In this document: positions 25,810 through 33,926 of the stretch, piece after piece
Numbering within the stretch: the stretch's first letter is position 1
Layout of the letters: each line of letters begins with the position of its first letter
NCBI RefSeq assembly: GCF_002217475.1
Contig: NZ_MUHH01000016.1
Location: 1 to 64,000 of the forward strand
DNA length: 64,000 nt
Direction of reading: 5' to 3'
Source of the DNA: Flavobacterium tructae
Lineage (GTDB): Bacteria; Bacteroidota; Bacteroidia; Flavobacteriales; Flavobacteriaceae
Position numbers and translations under genes: made by a program
Notes under the pieces: generated by a model
The model's input: the letters and a program-made list of their open reading frames with translations, nothing else
Told to the model about the DNA's origin: nothing
Databases searched by the model: none

Positions 25810-26388
25810 ATGAAGTTTAAGAATATTTTTAAAAATAAAAGTAATATGACTACGGAAAATACAGAATTCGATCAGGAATTAGATGATGTAACGTTAGAGA
25901 ACAACGCCAACGGTGAGCAGTTAATTGTTGAAGAATTAAGTGTTGAAGAGCAATTGGCTCAAGACTTGGCAAAAGAAAAAGATAAGTTTTTGAGACTATT
26001 TGCTGAATTCGAAAATTACAAAAAAAGAACTTCAAAAGAGCGTATCGATTTGTTTAAAACTGCAAATCAAGATGTTTTATTGGCCATGTTGCCAGTTTTA
26101 GATGATTTTGACAGAGCTATAGTAGAGATCAATAAATCGGAAGATGAAACTTTGACAAAAGGAGTTGAATTGATTCATGAAAAATTAAAAAATACTTTAG
26201 TTTCTAAAGGTTTAGAGCAAGTTGAATTAAAAGCAGGTGATGCTTTTGATGCTGATTTTGCTGAGGCAATTACCCAAATTCCGGCTCCGTCTGAGAAATT
26301 AAAAGGGAAAATTGTTGATGTTATCGAAAAAGGTTACAAATTAGGAGACAAAATTATTCGTTTCCCTAAAGTTGTTATCGGGAACTAA
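25810..26388 (+). CDS. grpE: nucleotide exchange factor GrpE
   Basis: Releases ADP from DnaK in the Hsp70 cycle. The 192-residue protein has an acidic disordered N terminus (about 1-55), a long coiled coil (EEQLAQDLAKEKDKFLRLFAEFENYKKR) and the beta domain with GVELIHEKLKNTLVSKGLEQVE and KGYKLGDKIIRFPKVVIG. A second ATG at 25849 would remove 13 residues, but the promoter position allows the first. It is followed 109 bp later by dnaJ; dnaK is not in this window. Confidence 0.96.
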   Translation: MKFKNIFKNKSNMTTENTEFDQELDDVTLENNANGEQLIVEELSVEEQLAQDLAKEKDKFLRLFAEFENYKKRTSKERIDLFKTANQDVLLAMLPVLDDFDRAIVEINKSEDETLTKGVELIHEKLKNTLVSKGLEQVELKAGDAFDADFAEAITQIPAPSEKLKGKIVDVIEKGYKLGDKIIRFPKVVIGN

Positions 26389-26497
26389 GAAAAGCAAATG
26401 ACATATTCTGAAAGTCAATTTTTAAAAGTATTGGAATTCGGAATTTTAAGTTTGGACACAAGCGCTAGCGAACTGGCGAAGCAATTTAACCTAAATT

Positions 26498-27610
26498 ATG
26501 AAAAAAGATTTTTACGAAATACTAGGCATTTCAAAAAATGCTGACGCTGCCGAAATTAAAAAAGCTTATAGAAAAAGTGCATTAAAATATCATCCGGATA
26601 AAAATCCGGGCGACAAAGAGGCAGAAGAAAACTTTAAATTAGCGGCAGAAGCTTATGAAGTACTAAGCGATCCGAACAAAAAAGCGAAATACGATCAGTA
26701 CGGACATCAGGCATTTGATGGTTCTGGCGGATTTGGCGGTGGTCACGGTGGTATGAATATGGATGACATTTTCAGCCAGTTTGGTGATATTTTTGGCGGT
26801 GGATTTGGTGGTTTCGGCGGAGGCGGAGGCGGTGGCCCTCGTCGTGCTAAAGGAAGCAATCTTCGAATTAAAGTTAAACTGACTTTAGAAGAAATTGCAA
26901 ATGGTGTTGAGAAAAAAGTAAAAGTAAAACGTAAAGTTCAGGCTAAAGGAGTTACCTATAAAACATGTTCGACTTGTAACGGTCAGGGACAGGTAATGCG
27001 TGTAACCAACACTATTTTAGGAAGAATGCAATCTGCGTCAACTTGTCCTACTTGTGGCGGATCTGGTCAGATTTTAGATAAAAGACCATCTGAAGCGGAT
27101 GCTCAGGGAATGGTTTTGGAAGACGAAACTGTTTCAATCAAAATTCCTGCGGGTGTGGTAGATGGTATGCAGTTAAAAGTTTCTAATAAAGGAAATGATG
27201 CTCCGGGAAACAGTATTCCTGGTGATTTAATTGTTGCTATTGAAGAATTGGAACATGAGTTTCTGAAACGTGAAGGCGAAAACATTCATTACGATTTATA
27301 CATCAGTTTCCCGGAAGCCGTTTTAGGAGTTTCTAAAGACATCGAAGCAATTAATGGAAAAGTTCGTATCAAATTAGAAGAAGGAATTCAATCCGGAAAA
27401 ATCTTAAGATTAAAAGGAAAAGGTATTCCAAGTATCAATGGTTACGGAAGTGGAGACTTGTTAGTTCATGTAAATGTATGGACACCAAAAACGTTGAACA
27501 AAGAGCAAAAACAATTTTTTGAAAATGCACTTAACGACGATCACTTTATTCCGAGTCCTGAAAAATCAGAAAAATCATTTTTTGAAAAGGTAAAAGATAT
27601 GTTTTCATAA
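26498..27610 (+). CDS. dnaJ: molecular chaperone DnaJ with only two zinc-finger motifs
   Basis: Hsp40 co-chaperone. The J domain at residues 1-70 has HPD at 32-34, and a Gly-rich linker follows. Canonical DnaJ has four CxxCxGxG motifs; here only two are left, CSTCNGQG (Cys 157/160) and CPTCGGSG (Cys 183/186), the equivalents of motifs 2 and 3. The first motif is deleted and the fourth is replaced by RPSEADAQG. The C-terminal substrate domains and dimer end are intact (370 residues). Motifs 2 and 3 form zinc centre II, the one tied to DnaK cooperation; centre I (motifs 1 and 4) is absent. Confidence 0.96.
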   Translation: MKKDFYEILGISKNADAAEIKKAYRKSALKYHPDKNPGDKEAEENFKLAAEAYEVLSDPNKKAKYDQYGHQAFDGSGGFGGGHGGMNMDDIFSQFGDIFGGGFGGFGGGGGGGPRRAKGSNLRIKVKLTLEEIANGVEKKVKVKRKVQAKGVTYKTCSTCNGQGQVMRVTNTILGRMQSASTCPTCGGSGQILDKRPSEADAQGMVLEDETVSIKIPAGVVDGMQLKVSNKGNDAPGNSIPGDLIVAIEELEHEFLKREGENIHYDLYISFPEAVLGVSKDIEAINGKVRIKLEEGIQSGKILRLKGKGIPSINGYGSGDLLVHVNVWTPKTLNKEQKQFFENALNDDHFIPSPEKSEKSFFEKVKDMFS

Positions 27611-27650
27611 ATCGGACTTTTTCTAAAAGGAATCAACAATAAATTTAAGG

Positions 27651-27686
27651 AACCCATTCTATAGCAAACCGTAGAATGGGTTTTTT
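27651..27686 (+). terminator. rho-independent terminator of grpE-dnaJ
   Basis: Perfect 11-bp stem AACCCATTCTA / TAGAATGGGTT with a ten-base loop and a T tail, 40 bp after the dnaJ stop. Confidence 0.85.
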
Positions 27687-27779
27687 GTGTGAATAGTACA
27701 AGATTTCGATACTATTTATTTACTTTTACATCCATAATGCCACAATGGTCAAACTGACGCAGAAAATCTTAATTATAGC

Positions 27780-28709
27780 ATGAGCAACTTACTCGAAGTA
27801 CATAAAGTCGTAAAACAATACGGTGATTATGTAGCGCTTAACGAAGTTTCATTAAATGTACCAAAAGGTAGTATTTATGGACTACTAGGTCCCAATGGAG
27901 CCGGAAAAACTTCCCTGATCCGAATTATAAATCAAATTACTTTACCTGACGGTGGTGAAGTGATTTTGGATGGAGAAAAATTACAGCCCAAACACATACA
28001 ACATATTGGTTATCTTCCTGAAGAAAGAGGATTGTATACTTCGATGAAAGTTGGAGAACAATGTTTGTATCTGGCTCAAATGAAAGGACTTTCTAAAGCT
28101 GAGGCAAAATTACAATTAGAATATTGGTTTGACCGTCTTGGAATTCAAGGCTGGTGGAACAAGAAAATTCAGGAGCTTTCTAAAGGAATGGCGCAAAAAA
28201 TTCAGTTTGTAGTATGTGTGCTGCACAAGCCTAAATTGCTGATTTTTGACGAGCCTTTTTCGGGATTTGATCCTGTGAATGCAAACGTAATTAAAGATGA
28301 AATTCTGGCACTTAAAGAACAGGGAGCTACCATTATTTTTTCGACACACCGTATGGAAAGTGTAGAAGAACTATGTGATCATATTGCCTTAATTCATAAA
28401 TCAAATAAACTGATTGAAGGAAAAGTAAGTGATGTTAAGCGTCAATTCCGAACCAATAGTTTTGAAGTGGGTATTCTAACGGATAATGTAGAAGGCCTGA
28501 TGTATGACATTACACAAAAATTCACCGTGTCGCCGGCAAGTTTTAAATCCTTAAATGACGATCTGAAACTGGATATTCAAATTGGAGACGCAGCGCCAAA
28601 TGAGCTATTGCATTTACTAACGCAACGCGGACAGGTTACCCATTTTGTAGAAAAAATACCAAGCATAAACGATATTTTTATTCAAACAGTTACCGAAAAC
28701 AAAAAATAA
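27780..28709 (+). CDS. ABC transporter ATP-binding protein (NatA type)
   Basis: Cytoplasmic ATPase of an ABC-2 exporter, 309 residues. Walker A is GPNGAGKTS at about 38-46, the signature is LSKGMAQKIQ, Walker B LLIFDEPFSGFD and the switch His STHRM. The C-terminal extension (about 220-309) is typical of NatA and ABC-2 exporter ATPases. The permease follows 78 bp later and the intergenic stretch holds a 15-bp inverted repeat. Sodium or another substrate is possible but not shown. Confidence 0.93.
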   Translation: MSNLLEVHKVVKQYGDYVALNEVSLNVPKGSIYGLLGPNGAGKTSLIRIINQITLPDGGEVILDGEKLQPKHIQHIGYLPEERGLYTSMKVGEQCLYLAQMKGLSKAEAKLQLEYWFDRLGIQGWWNKKIQELSKGMAQKIQFVVCVLHKPKLLIFDEPFSGFDPVNANVIKDEILALKEQGATIIFSTHRMESVEELCDHIALIHKSNKLIEGKVSDVKRQFRTNSFEVGILTDNVEGLMYDITQKFTVSPASFKSLNDDLKLDIQIGDAAPNELLHLLTQRGQVTHFVEKIPSINDIFIQTVTENKK

Positions 28710-28722
28710 AATTCCAAAAAAT

Positions 28723-28771
28723 AAATTCCAAATTCCAATTTTGATCGCTCTGAAACTGGAATTTGGAATTT
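28723..28771. repeat. inverted repeat AAATTCCAAATTCCA, copy 1
   Basis: Perfect 15-bp arms at 28723-28737 and 28757-28771 around a 19-base loop, between the ATPase and permease genes. The same arms recur at 37003-37044. Within an operon it may be an attenuator, processing hairpin or a mobile dispersed repeat. Confidence 0.8.
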
Positions 28772-28787
28772 GAAAATTAAAATATTT

Positions 28788-30104
28788 ATGAGCATCATTT
28801 CTTTGATTATAAAAAGAGAATTTATTGCAAAAGTACGCAATAAGTCTTTTGTTGTCATGACCTTTTTGAGTCCGTTATTGTTTGTGGCAATCGCAGGATT
28901 CATTGGGTATCTGAGTTCAATGAAAGCAGAGACGAAAAGAATCGCCATTCATGACGAAACAGGTTTGTTTGCACAGGATTTTCTAAAACAGAATAAGGAA
29001 GAAGCCGAGTTTAAATACCTCAATTTGTCTGAAATTGATACAAAAGCTCTAAAAGACAGTATTACTAACGAAAGCTTTGACGGTTTAATTGTTATTCCAA
29101 AAACCGGTAAATTATCAGATTTAGAAAGTAAAATTGAGTTTATTTCGAATAACAGTCCCAGTATTTCTTTTGTCGAAAAAACACAGGATGTAATTGCATC
29201 AAAAATTACCAAAATAAATCTTGAAACGGCAAAACTGGATACTTTGGCCATTCAGAAAGCGCAATCGGATGTGAATATTCATTTGGTAAAAGCATCCGGA
29301 GAAGAGAGTTTAAAAGGATTGAATGAGATAAAAATCGGAATAGGAGGTGCTTTTGGGTATCTGATTATGATGTTTATTATCATTTACGGCAATATGGTCA
29401 TGCGAAGTGTGATTGAAGAAAAAACCAACCGAATCATCGAAATTATTATTTCGTCGGTAAAACCATTTCAGCTGATGATTGGTAAAATTGTGGGAACTTC
29501 ACTTGCAGGATTGCTTCAATTTATGATTTGGGCCATCATAGGTTTAGGATTAATGTTTGCAGCATCGGCTTTTTTTGGAGTAAATGTTGGTCCAACAGCC
29601 AGAATCTCACCGGAATTAATGCAGTCTGCCCAGCATGAAATGTCGGGAACAGCTCAAATGTATATTCGCGAATTATGGAATTTACCAATTGCCAGTATTA
29701 TCATTGGCTTTGTGATTTATTTCATCGGAGGATATTTTTTATACAGTTCGTTTTACGCAGCTATCGGTGCTGCAGTGGACAATCAAACGGACTCGCAGCA
29801 ATTTCTTTTGCCGATCATTATGCCGTTGATTTTGAGTGTCTATGTTGGTTTTTTTACGGTTGTAAATGATCCTCACGGAACCATTGCTGTGGTATTCTCG
29901 ATGATTCCGCTAACCTCGCCAATTGTTATGTTAATGCGACTTCCGTTTGGAGTGCCGTGGTGGCAAATTGCGATTTCGGTATCATTATTGTTTGCTACCT
30001 TTTTCCTTGTAGTATGGTTCGCCGCCAAAATTTACCGAATAGGGATTTTAATGTACGGCAAAAAACCAACCTGGAAAGAATTGTATAAATGGCTTAAATA
30101 TTAA
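28788..30104 (+). CDS. ABC-2 type transporter permease (NatB type)
   Basis: Inner-membrane permease of about 438 residues. The N-terminal segment LIIKREFIAKVRNKSFVVMTFLSPLLF is the first helix region, followed by a large extracytoplasmic loop (about 50-175) and five or six C-terminal helices (about 185-420) in the ABC-2 pattern. I use the ATG at 28788 rather than the TTG at 28770, since the TTG lies in the arm of the inverted repeat. It pairs with the ATPase gene just upstream. Confidence 0.9.
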   Translation: MSIISLIIKREFIAKVRNKSFVVMTFLSPLLFVAIAGFIGYLSSMKAETKRIAIHDETGLFAQDFLKQNKEEAEFKYLNLSEIDTKALKDSITNESFDGLIVIPKTGKLSDLESKIEFISNNSPSISFVEKTQDVIASKITKINLETAKLDTLAIQKAQSDVNIHLVKASGEESLKGLNEIKIGIGGAFGYLIMMFIIIYGNMVMRSVIEEKTNRIIEIIISSVKPFQLMIGKIVGTSLAGLLQFMIWAIIGLGLMFAASAFFGVNVGPTARISPELMQSAQHEMSGTAQMYIRELWNLPIASIIIGFVIYFIGGYFLYSSFYAAIGAAVDNQTDSQQFLLPIIMPLILSVYVGFFTVVNDPHGTIAVVFSMIPLTSPIVMLMRLPFGVPWWQIAISVSLLFATFFLVVWFAAKIYRIGILMYGKKPTWKELYKWLKY

Positions 30105-30210
30105 TTTTTAAAGTAGCTAAGATTCTGAGATGCTAAGTTTTTTAGCTTCTTATAGAAAAACCTTAGAACCTTAGAACCTTAGTAACTCTGAACCTTAGAA
30201 CCTCAAAAGA
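30105..30210. repeat. CCTTAGAACCTTAG word repeats in intergenic spacer
   Basis: Between the permease and the regulator, GCTAAG words (30117-30140) oppose repeated CTTAGAACC words (30170-30205), so the spacer can fold as a long imperfect hairpin. Related CTTAG words occur at 58735-58775 and 62880-62925. Confidence 0.55.
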
Positions 30211-31374
30211 ATGAGTAAAATACTAATTATAGAAGACGAAGCGTCCATCAGAAGAGTTTTGGTAAAAATTTTATCAGAAGAAAATGATACGTATCAGGTA
30301 GATGAAGCTGAAGATGGTGCAGCAGGTCTTGAGAAAATAAAAAACAACGATTACGATTTGGTATTGTGTGATATCAAAATGCCAAAATTAGACGGGGTTG
30401 AGGTTTTAGAAGAAGTAAAAAAGATTAAACCGGAAATTCCAATGGTTATGATCTCTGGTCATGGCGATATGGAAACCGCGATTCACACGATGCGTTTAGG
30501 AGCTTTTGATTATATTTCGAAACCACCAGATTTGAATCGATTGCTGAACACTGTTCGTAATGCTTTAGATAAAAAACAACTCGTAGTAGAGAATAAGATT
30601 CTGAAGAAAAAGGTTAGTAAAAATTATGAGATGGTAGGGGAAAGCGAAGCGATCAGTCATATTAAAGTAATGATTGATAAAGTAGCCCAAACCGAAGCCA
30701 GAGTTTTGATTACAGGTCCAAATGGAACCGGAAAAGAGCTGGTAGCACATCAGTTACATGAAAAAAGCGAGCGCTCAAATTTTCCTTTGATAGAAGTAAA
30801 CTGTGCGGCTATTCCAAGCGAATTGATCGAAAGCGAATTGTTTGGACACGTAAAAGGAGCCTTTACATCGGCGGTGAAAGATCGTGCCGGAAAGTTTGAA
30901 GCAGCCGATAAGGGAACTATTTTCCTGGATGAAATTGGAGACATGAGTCTTTCGGCACAAGCCAAAGTGTTACGTGCGCTACAAGAAAATATGATCACAA
31001 GAGTTGGAGCTGAAAAAGACATCAAAGTCGATGTGCGTGTGGTAGCAGCAACCAATAAAGACCTGAAAACTGAAATTGCAGAAGGCCGCTTCCGTGAAGA
31101 TTTGTACCATCGTCTGGCAGTAATTTTAATTAAAGTACCGCCATTGAACGAGAGACGTGATGATATTCCGGCATTGATTACTCATTTTACCGAGAAAATT
31201 GCATCAGAACAAGGTAATTCGGTAAAAGTATTTTCGCCAAAAGCTATAAAGCTATTGCAGGAATACGATTGGACAGGAAATATCCGTGAACTTCGAAATG
31301 TAGTGGAAAGATTAATCATTTTGGGAGGAAGTGAAATCTCGGAAACCGATGTGAAAATGTTTGCAAGCAAGTAG
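30211..31374 (+). CDS. sigma-54-type AAA+ response regulator without DNA-binding domain
   Basis: An NtrC-family protein of 387 residues. A receiver domain occupies 1-120 with phospho-acceptor Asp 54 (LVLCDIKMPK). The AAA+ core has Walker A GPNGTGKE (169-176), Walker B IFLDEI (237-242) and the arginine-finger region, ending at GNIRELRNVVERL. The sigma-54 contact loop reads GAFTSA (216-221) instead of GAFTGA. The chain stops just after the AAA+ domain, so the usual C-terminal Fis-type helix-turn-helix is missing. No histidine kinase is adjacent. It may activate sigma-54 promoters without specific DNA binding, or act through a partner. Confidence 0.88.
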   Translation: MSKILIIEDEASIRRVLVKILSEENDTYQVDEAEDGAAGLEKIKNNDYDLVLCDIKMPKLDGVEVLEEVKKIKPEIPMVMISGHGDMETAIHTMRLGAFDYISKPPDLNRLLNTVRNALDKKQLVVENKILKKKVSKNYEMVGESEAISHIKVMIDKVAQTEARVLITGPNGTGKELVAHQLHEKSERSNFPLIEVNCAAIPSELIESELFGHVKGAFTSAVKDRAGKFEAADKGTIFLDEIGDMSLSAQAKVLRALQENMITRVGAEKDIKVDVRVVAATNKDLKTEIAEGRFREDLYHRLAVILIKVPPLNERRDDIPALITHFTEKIASEQGNSVKVFSPKAIKLLQEYDWTGNIRELRNVVERLIILGGSEISETDVKMFASK

Positions 31375-31390
31375 ATGCTTCGCGCAATAC

Positions 31391-31468
31391 GCTTTAAGCT
31401 TTAGGCTTTAAGCTTTTATAAAAACGAAATAAATTTTTGCTTACAGCGTATAGCTTAAAGCTTAAAGC
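31391..31468. repeat. inverted repeat of GCTTTAAGC words
   Basis: GCTTTAAGCTTTAGGC at 31391-31406 faces GCTTAAAGCTTAAAGC at 31453-31468, complementary at 15 of 16 positions, around a 46-base loop. It fills the spacer between the regulator and the DEAD-like gene. Same architecture as other spacers, but a different word. Confidence 0.7.
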
Positions 31469-31477
31469 ATAAAAAAA

Positions 31478-32143
31478 ATGAAACTGAAAAAAATAAACGA
31501 GAAGTTGCAAGACGCTTTAATTGAGAATGGTTTAACAGAAGCAAATGCGTTGCAGCAGGAAACTTTTTCGACCATTAAAAGTGGGGCTGATTGTATCATT
31601 CTTTCTCCGGAAAAGAGTGGAAAATCGACAACAATTGTATTAAATGTCATTCAGCAATTGGCAGGGAAAACCGAAGAATCGCCACGTGCTTTGATTATTG
31701 TTGAAGACAAAGCCAAAGTGTTGGAAATGGAAGCGCTTTTTGAAAAATACGGAAAGTATACTAATCTTGAAGTTTATGGTGTACACGATAAAGGCGATAT
31801 GGATTATGATAAAAATTATGTTTCTACGGGAATTGACGTTTTAATCGGGACACCAAATAAATTGAGTGATATGTTTACAACAGCGGGCTACAATGTAAAC
31901 CGTCTGAAAATGTTTATTCTGGATGATGCCGATCCAATTCTGAAATTGCGTCATGAAACTAAAATCATGCGTATTTCAAACAGTATTGCTAAAGTACAGC
32001 GAATTATTTTTGCTGAAGAACTGACAGAGCGTATCGAAATCCTGGCCGACAAAATGTTAGTAGAACCTTATCTTTTTGATATGGAGGATGAAGGAGAAGA
32101 GGAGCTTGATGAAGATGAGGATGATATTGAAGAGGAAGAATAA
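31478..32143 (+). CDS. DEAD-box helicase-like protein with a single RecA lobe
   Basis: A 221-residue protein matching only the first RecA domain of DEAD-box helicases. A Q-motif-like region (GLTEANALQQETFSTI) precedes a P-loop SPEKSGKST (43-51). GTPNKL stands where TPGR is found, and DDAD (149-152) replaces DEAD. The SAT motif region reads FAE. The second RecA lobe is missing, and residues 202-221 are almost purely acidic (EDEGEEELDEDEDDIEEEE). Without lobe 2 it cannot unwind by the usual mechanism. It may be a regulatory or RNA/protein-binding derivative. A small DUF2007 gene follows 24 bp later. Confidence 0.8.
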   Translation: MKLKKINEKLQDALIENGLTEANALQQETFSTIKSGADCIILSPEKSGKSTTIVLNVIQQLAGKTEESPRALIIVEDKAKVLEMEALFEKYGKYTNLEVYGVHDKGDMDYDKNYVSTGIDVLIGTPNKLSDMFTTAGYNVNRLKMFILDDADPILKLRHETKIMRISNSIAKVQRIIFAEELTERIEILADKMLVEPYLFDMEDEGEEELDEDEDDIEEEE

Positions 32144-32166
32144 TTAAACGATAAAAAATAAATGTC

Positions 32167-32388
32167 ATGGGATTAATGAAAGTGTTTTCAGGGAGTGAAG
32201 TGTTAGCAATTGCTTTGAAAGAAAGATTAGAAGAAGCCGGAGTAGAAACGGTAAAAAAAGATAACATCCAGTCGGCTCGTATGGGAGGATATGGCGGATC
32301 TGATTTAGCAGTAGAAGTATTTATTCAGGAAACTGATTTTGCCAAAGCAAATCCGGTTATTGAAGAATTTAGAATGAATATCCAATAG
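32167..32388 (+). CDS. DUF2007 small protein (putative signal-transducing)
   Basis: A 73-residue protein with the DUF2007 pattern: KVFSGSEVLAIALKERLEEAGVETVKKDN at the N terminus, a glycine turn MGGYGGSDLAVEVFI and a final helix. The fold resembles ferredoxin-like signal proteins, but no function is known. It lies 24 bp after the DEAD-like gene and is probably in the same transcript. Confidence 0.8.
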   Translation: MGLMKVFSGSEVLAIALKERLEEAGVETVKKDNIQSARMGGYGGSDLAVEVFIQETDFAKANPVIEEFRMNIQ

Positions 32389-32399
32389 TCGCATTTTTT

Positions 32400-32470
32400 T
32401 GTAAGATGTAAAATGTGAGATGTGAAAAGTTTTAGTGTACAGAGACTGAACACTGAGACTGCAAACTGAA
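32400..32470. repeat. word-like spacer before HAD gene (GTGAGATGTGA, ACTGAGACTGCAAACTG)
   Basis: A short spacer built of repeated words TGTAAAATGTGAGATGTGA and then ACTGAACACTGAGACTGCAAACTG. The second group matches the words at 21541-21606. No gene or promoter was recognised. Confidence 0.4.
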
Positions 32471-32476
32471 AAAAAT

Positions 32477-33280
32477 ATGCAATATAAAATGTTAGTGCTC
32501 GACATGGATGATACCTTGTTGACAGACGATCATAAAATTTCGGACCTTAATAAAAAAGTACTGCTGGAGGCACAGTCAAAAGGCGTTTACGTCGTTTTGG
32601 CTTCGGGCAGACCAACATCGGCGATGACTGCTTATGCTAAGGAGTTAGAGCTGGATTTGAATGACTCGTATATAATTTCGTTTAATGGAGCGATCATTAG
32701 TACGGTTAAGGATGATGTTATTTTGTTCGAACAAAAATTAACCGTTGAGCAAATCCATGAGCTGTATGACTACAGTGTAAAAAAGAAAACTCATATCATT
32801 ACGTATCTGGATGGTGAAATTATAAGCGAAACCGATTCGGAATATATTGATGTTGAAAAAGAAATTACAGGATTACCACATAATAGAGTAACTGGTTTTA
32901 AAGAAGCGGTTACAGAACCTGCGGTAAAATGTATTTTATTGGCGGAACCTTCTTATTTAAAAGAATTAGAAGCTGACTTAAAAGCAGCAATGCCTCATTT
33001 GAGTGTTGCCATGTCAAAACCTTTCTTCCTGGAAGCAGCACAGAATGGAATAGATAAAGCGGCCAGTTTAAAACTTTTAGCCGAAAAGTTAAACATTCAT
33101 CAAAGCGAAATTATTGCCGTGGGAAATGCCGGAAATGATCTGACCATGATCGAATATGCAGGTTTAGGAGTTTGGGTCGATAACGTAACCCCGGAATTAA
33201 GAGACAGAGCAGATTTAATCGTTGCTTCAAATAATGATGATGGAGTTGCTGAGGTGGTGCAGCGCTATATTTTAAATTAA
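32477..33280 (+). CDS. Cof-type HAD-IIB hydrolase
   Basis: A 267-residue phosphatase of the Cof family. Motif I is MLVLDMDDTLLTDDH (nucleophile Asp near 9), motif II VLASGRPTSA, and motif III/IV KAASLKLLAEKLNIHQSEIIAVGNAGNDLTMIEYAG. The C2b cap occupies about 80-190. Family members dephosphorylate sugar phosphates, pyridoxal phosphate or nucleotides; the substrate here is unassigned. It is followed after 5 bp by an acetyltransferase gene. Confidence 0.92.
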   Translation: MQYKMLVLDMDDTLLTDDHKISDLNKKVLLEAQSKGVYVVLASGRPTSAMTAYAKELELDLNDSYIISFNGAIISTVKDDVILFEQKLTVEQIHELYDYSVKKKTHIITYLDGEIISETDSEYIDVEKEITGLPHNRVTGFKEAVTEPAVKCILLAEPSYLKELEADLKAAMPHLSVAMSKPFFLEAAQNGIDKAASLKLLAEKLNIHQSEIIAVGNAGNDLTMIEYAGLGVWVDNVTPELRDRADLIVASNNDDGVAEVVQRYILN

Positions 33281-33285
33281 TTTGT

Positions 33286-33813
33286 ATGAAAGAACCAATT
33301 GAAACAGAACGACTAATTTTAAGAGAATTACTTCTTTCGGATGCTGATGGAATGTTTGAATTGGATTCGAATCCGAATGTGCACCTTTTCGTTGGGAAAA
33401 AGCCTGTAACAACGATTGAGGAAAGTGTCGTTCAAATCGAAAATATTCAGCAGCAATACAAGGATTTTGGAACAGGTCGCTGGGCTGCTGTACTAAAAGA
33501 AACGAATGAGTTTTTGGGTTGGTCAGGTATAAAGTTTATCACCTATGAAATTAACGACCACAAAGATTTTTATGAAATAGGATATCGTTTCATCGAAAAA
33601 CACTGGGGGAAAGGCTATGCGACTGAAGCCGGAAAAGCATTTGTTGATTATGCATTTAACAAAATGAAAGTCAAAGCTCTTTACGCTTATGCCGATGAAG
33701 GAAATGAGGTATCAAGAAAAGCGTTGGAAAAATTAGGTTTTCGCTACGTGAATTCTTTTGAATATGAAGGAGAGCTGGAAGTTTGGTATGAATTGAAGCA
33801 TCCAGACCTGTAA
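33286..33813 (+). CDS. GNAT-family N-acetyltransferase, RimJ/RimL type
   Basis: A 175-residue acetyltransferase. The N terminus IETERLILRELLLSDADGMFELDSNPNVHLFVG and the acetyl-CoA motif HWGKGYATEAGKAFVDYAF are typical of the RimJ/RimL group that includes ribosomal-protein and small-molecule acetylases. It follows the HAD gene by 5 bp and is likely co-transcribed. Substrate unknown. Confidence 0.9.
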   Translation: MKEPIETERLILRELLLSDADGMFELDSNPNVHLFVGKKPVTTIEESVVQIENIQQQYKDFGTGRWAAVLKETNEFLGWSGIKFITYEINDHKDFYEIGYRFIEKHWGKGYATEAGKAFVDYAFNKMKVKALYAYADEGNEVSRKALEKLGFRYVNSFEYEGELEVWYELKHPDL

Positions 33814-33832
33814 AGAGATAAAATGAAATGTG

Positions 33833-33882
33833 TTCCAAATCTTTGTAAACTCAAATTGCTTAAGATTTGCAAAGATTTGGAA
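33833..33882. terminator. stem-loop between convergent genes
   Basis: Perfect 13-bp arms (TTCCAAATCTTTG and its complement) at 33833-33845 and 33870-33882 around a 24-base loop that can itself pair. It sits between convergent genes and is followed by a T run, so bidirectional termination is likely. Confidence 0.65.
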
Positions 33883-33926
33883 AACAGTTCTTAGTTTTTT
33901 AATACTTTAGAAAGAGGTATTAAATA

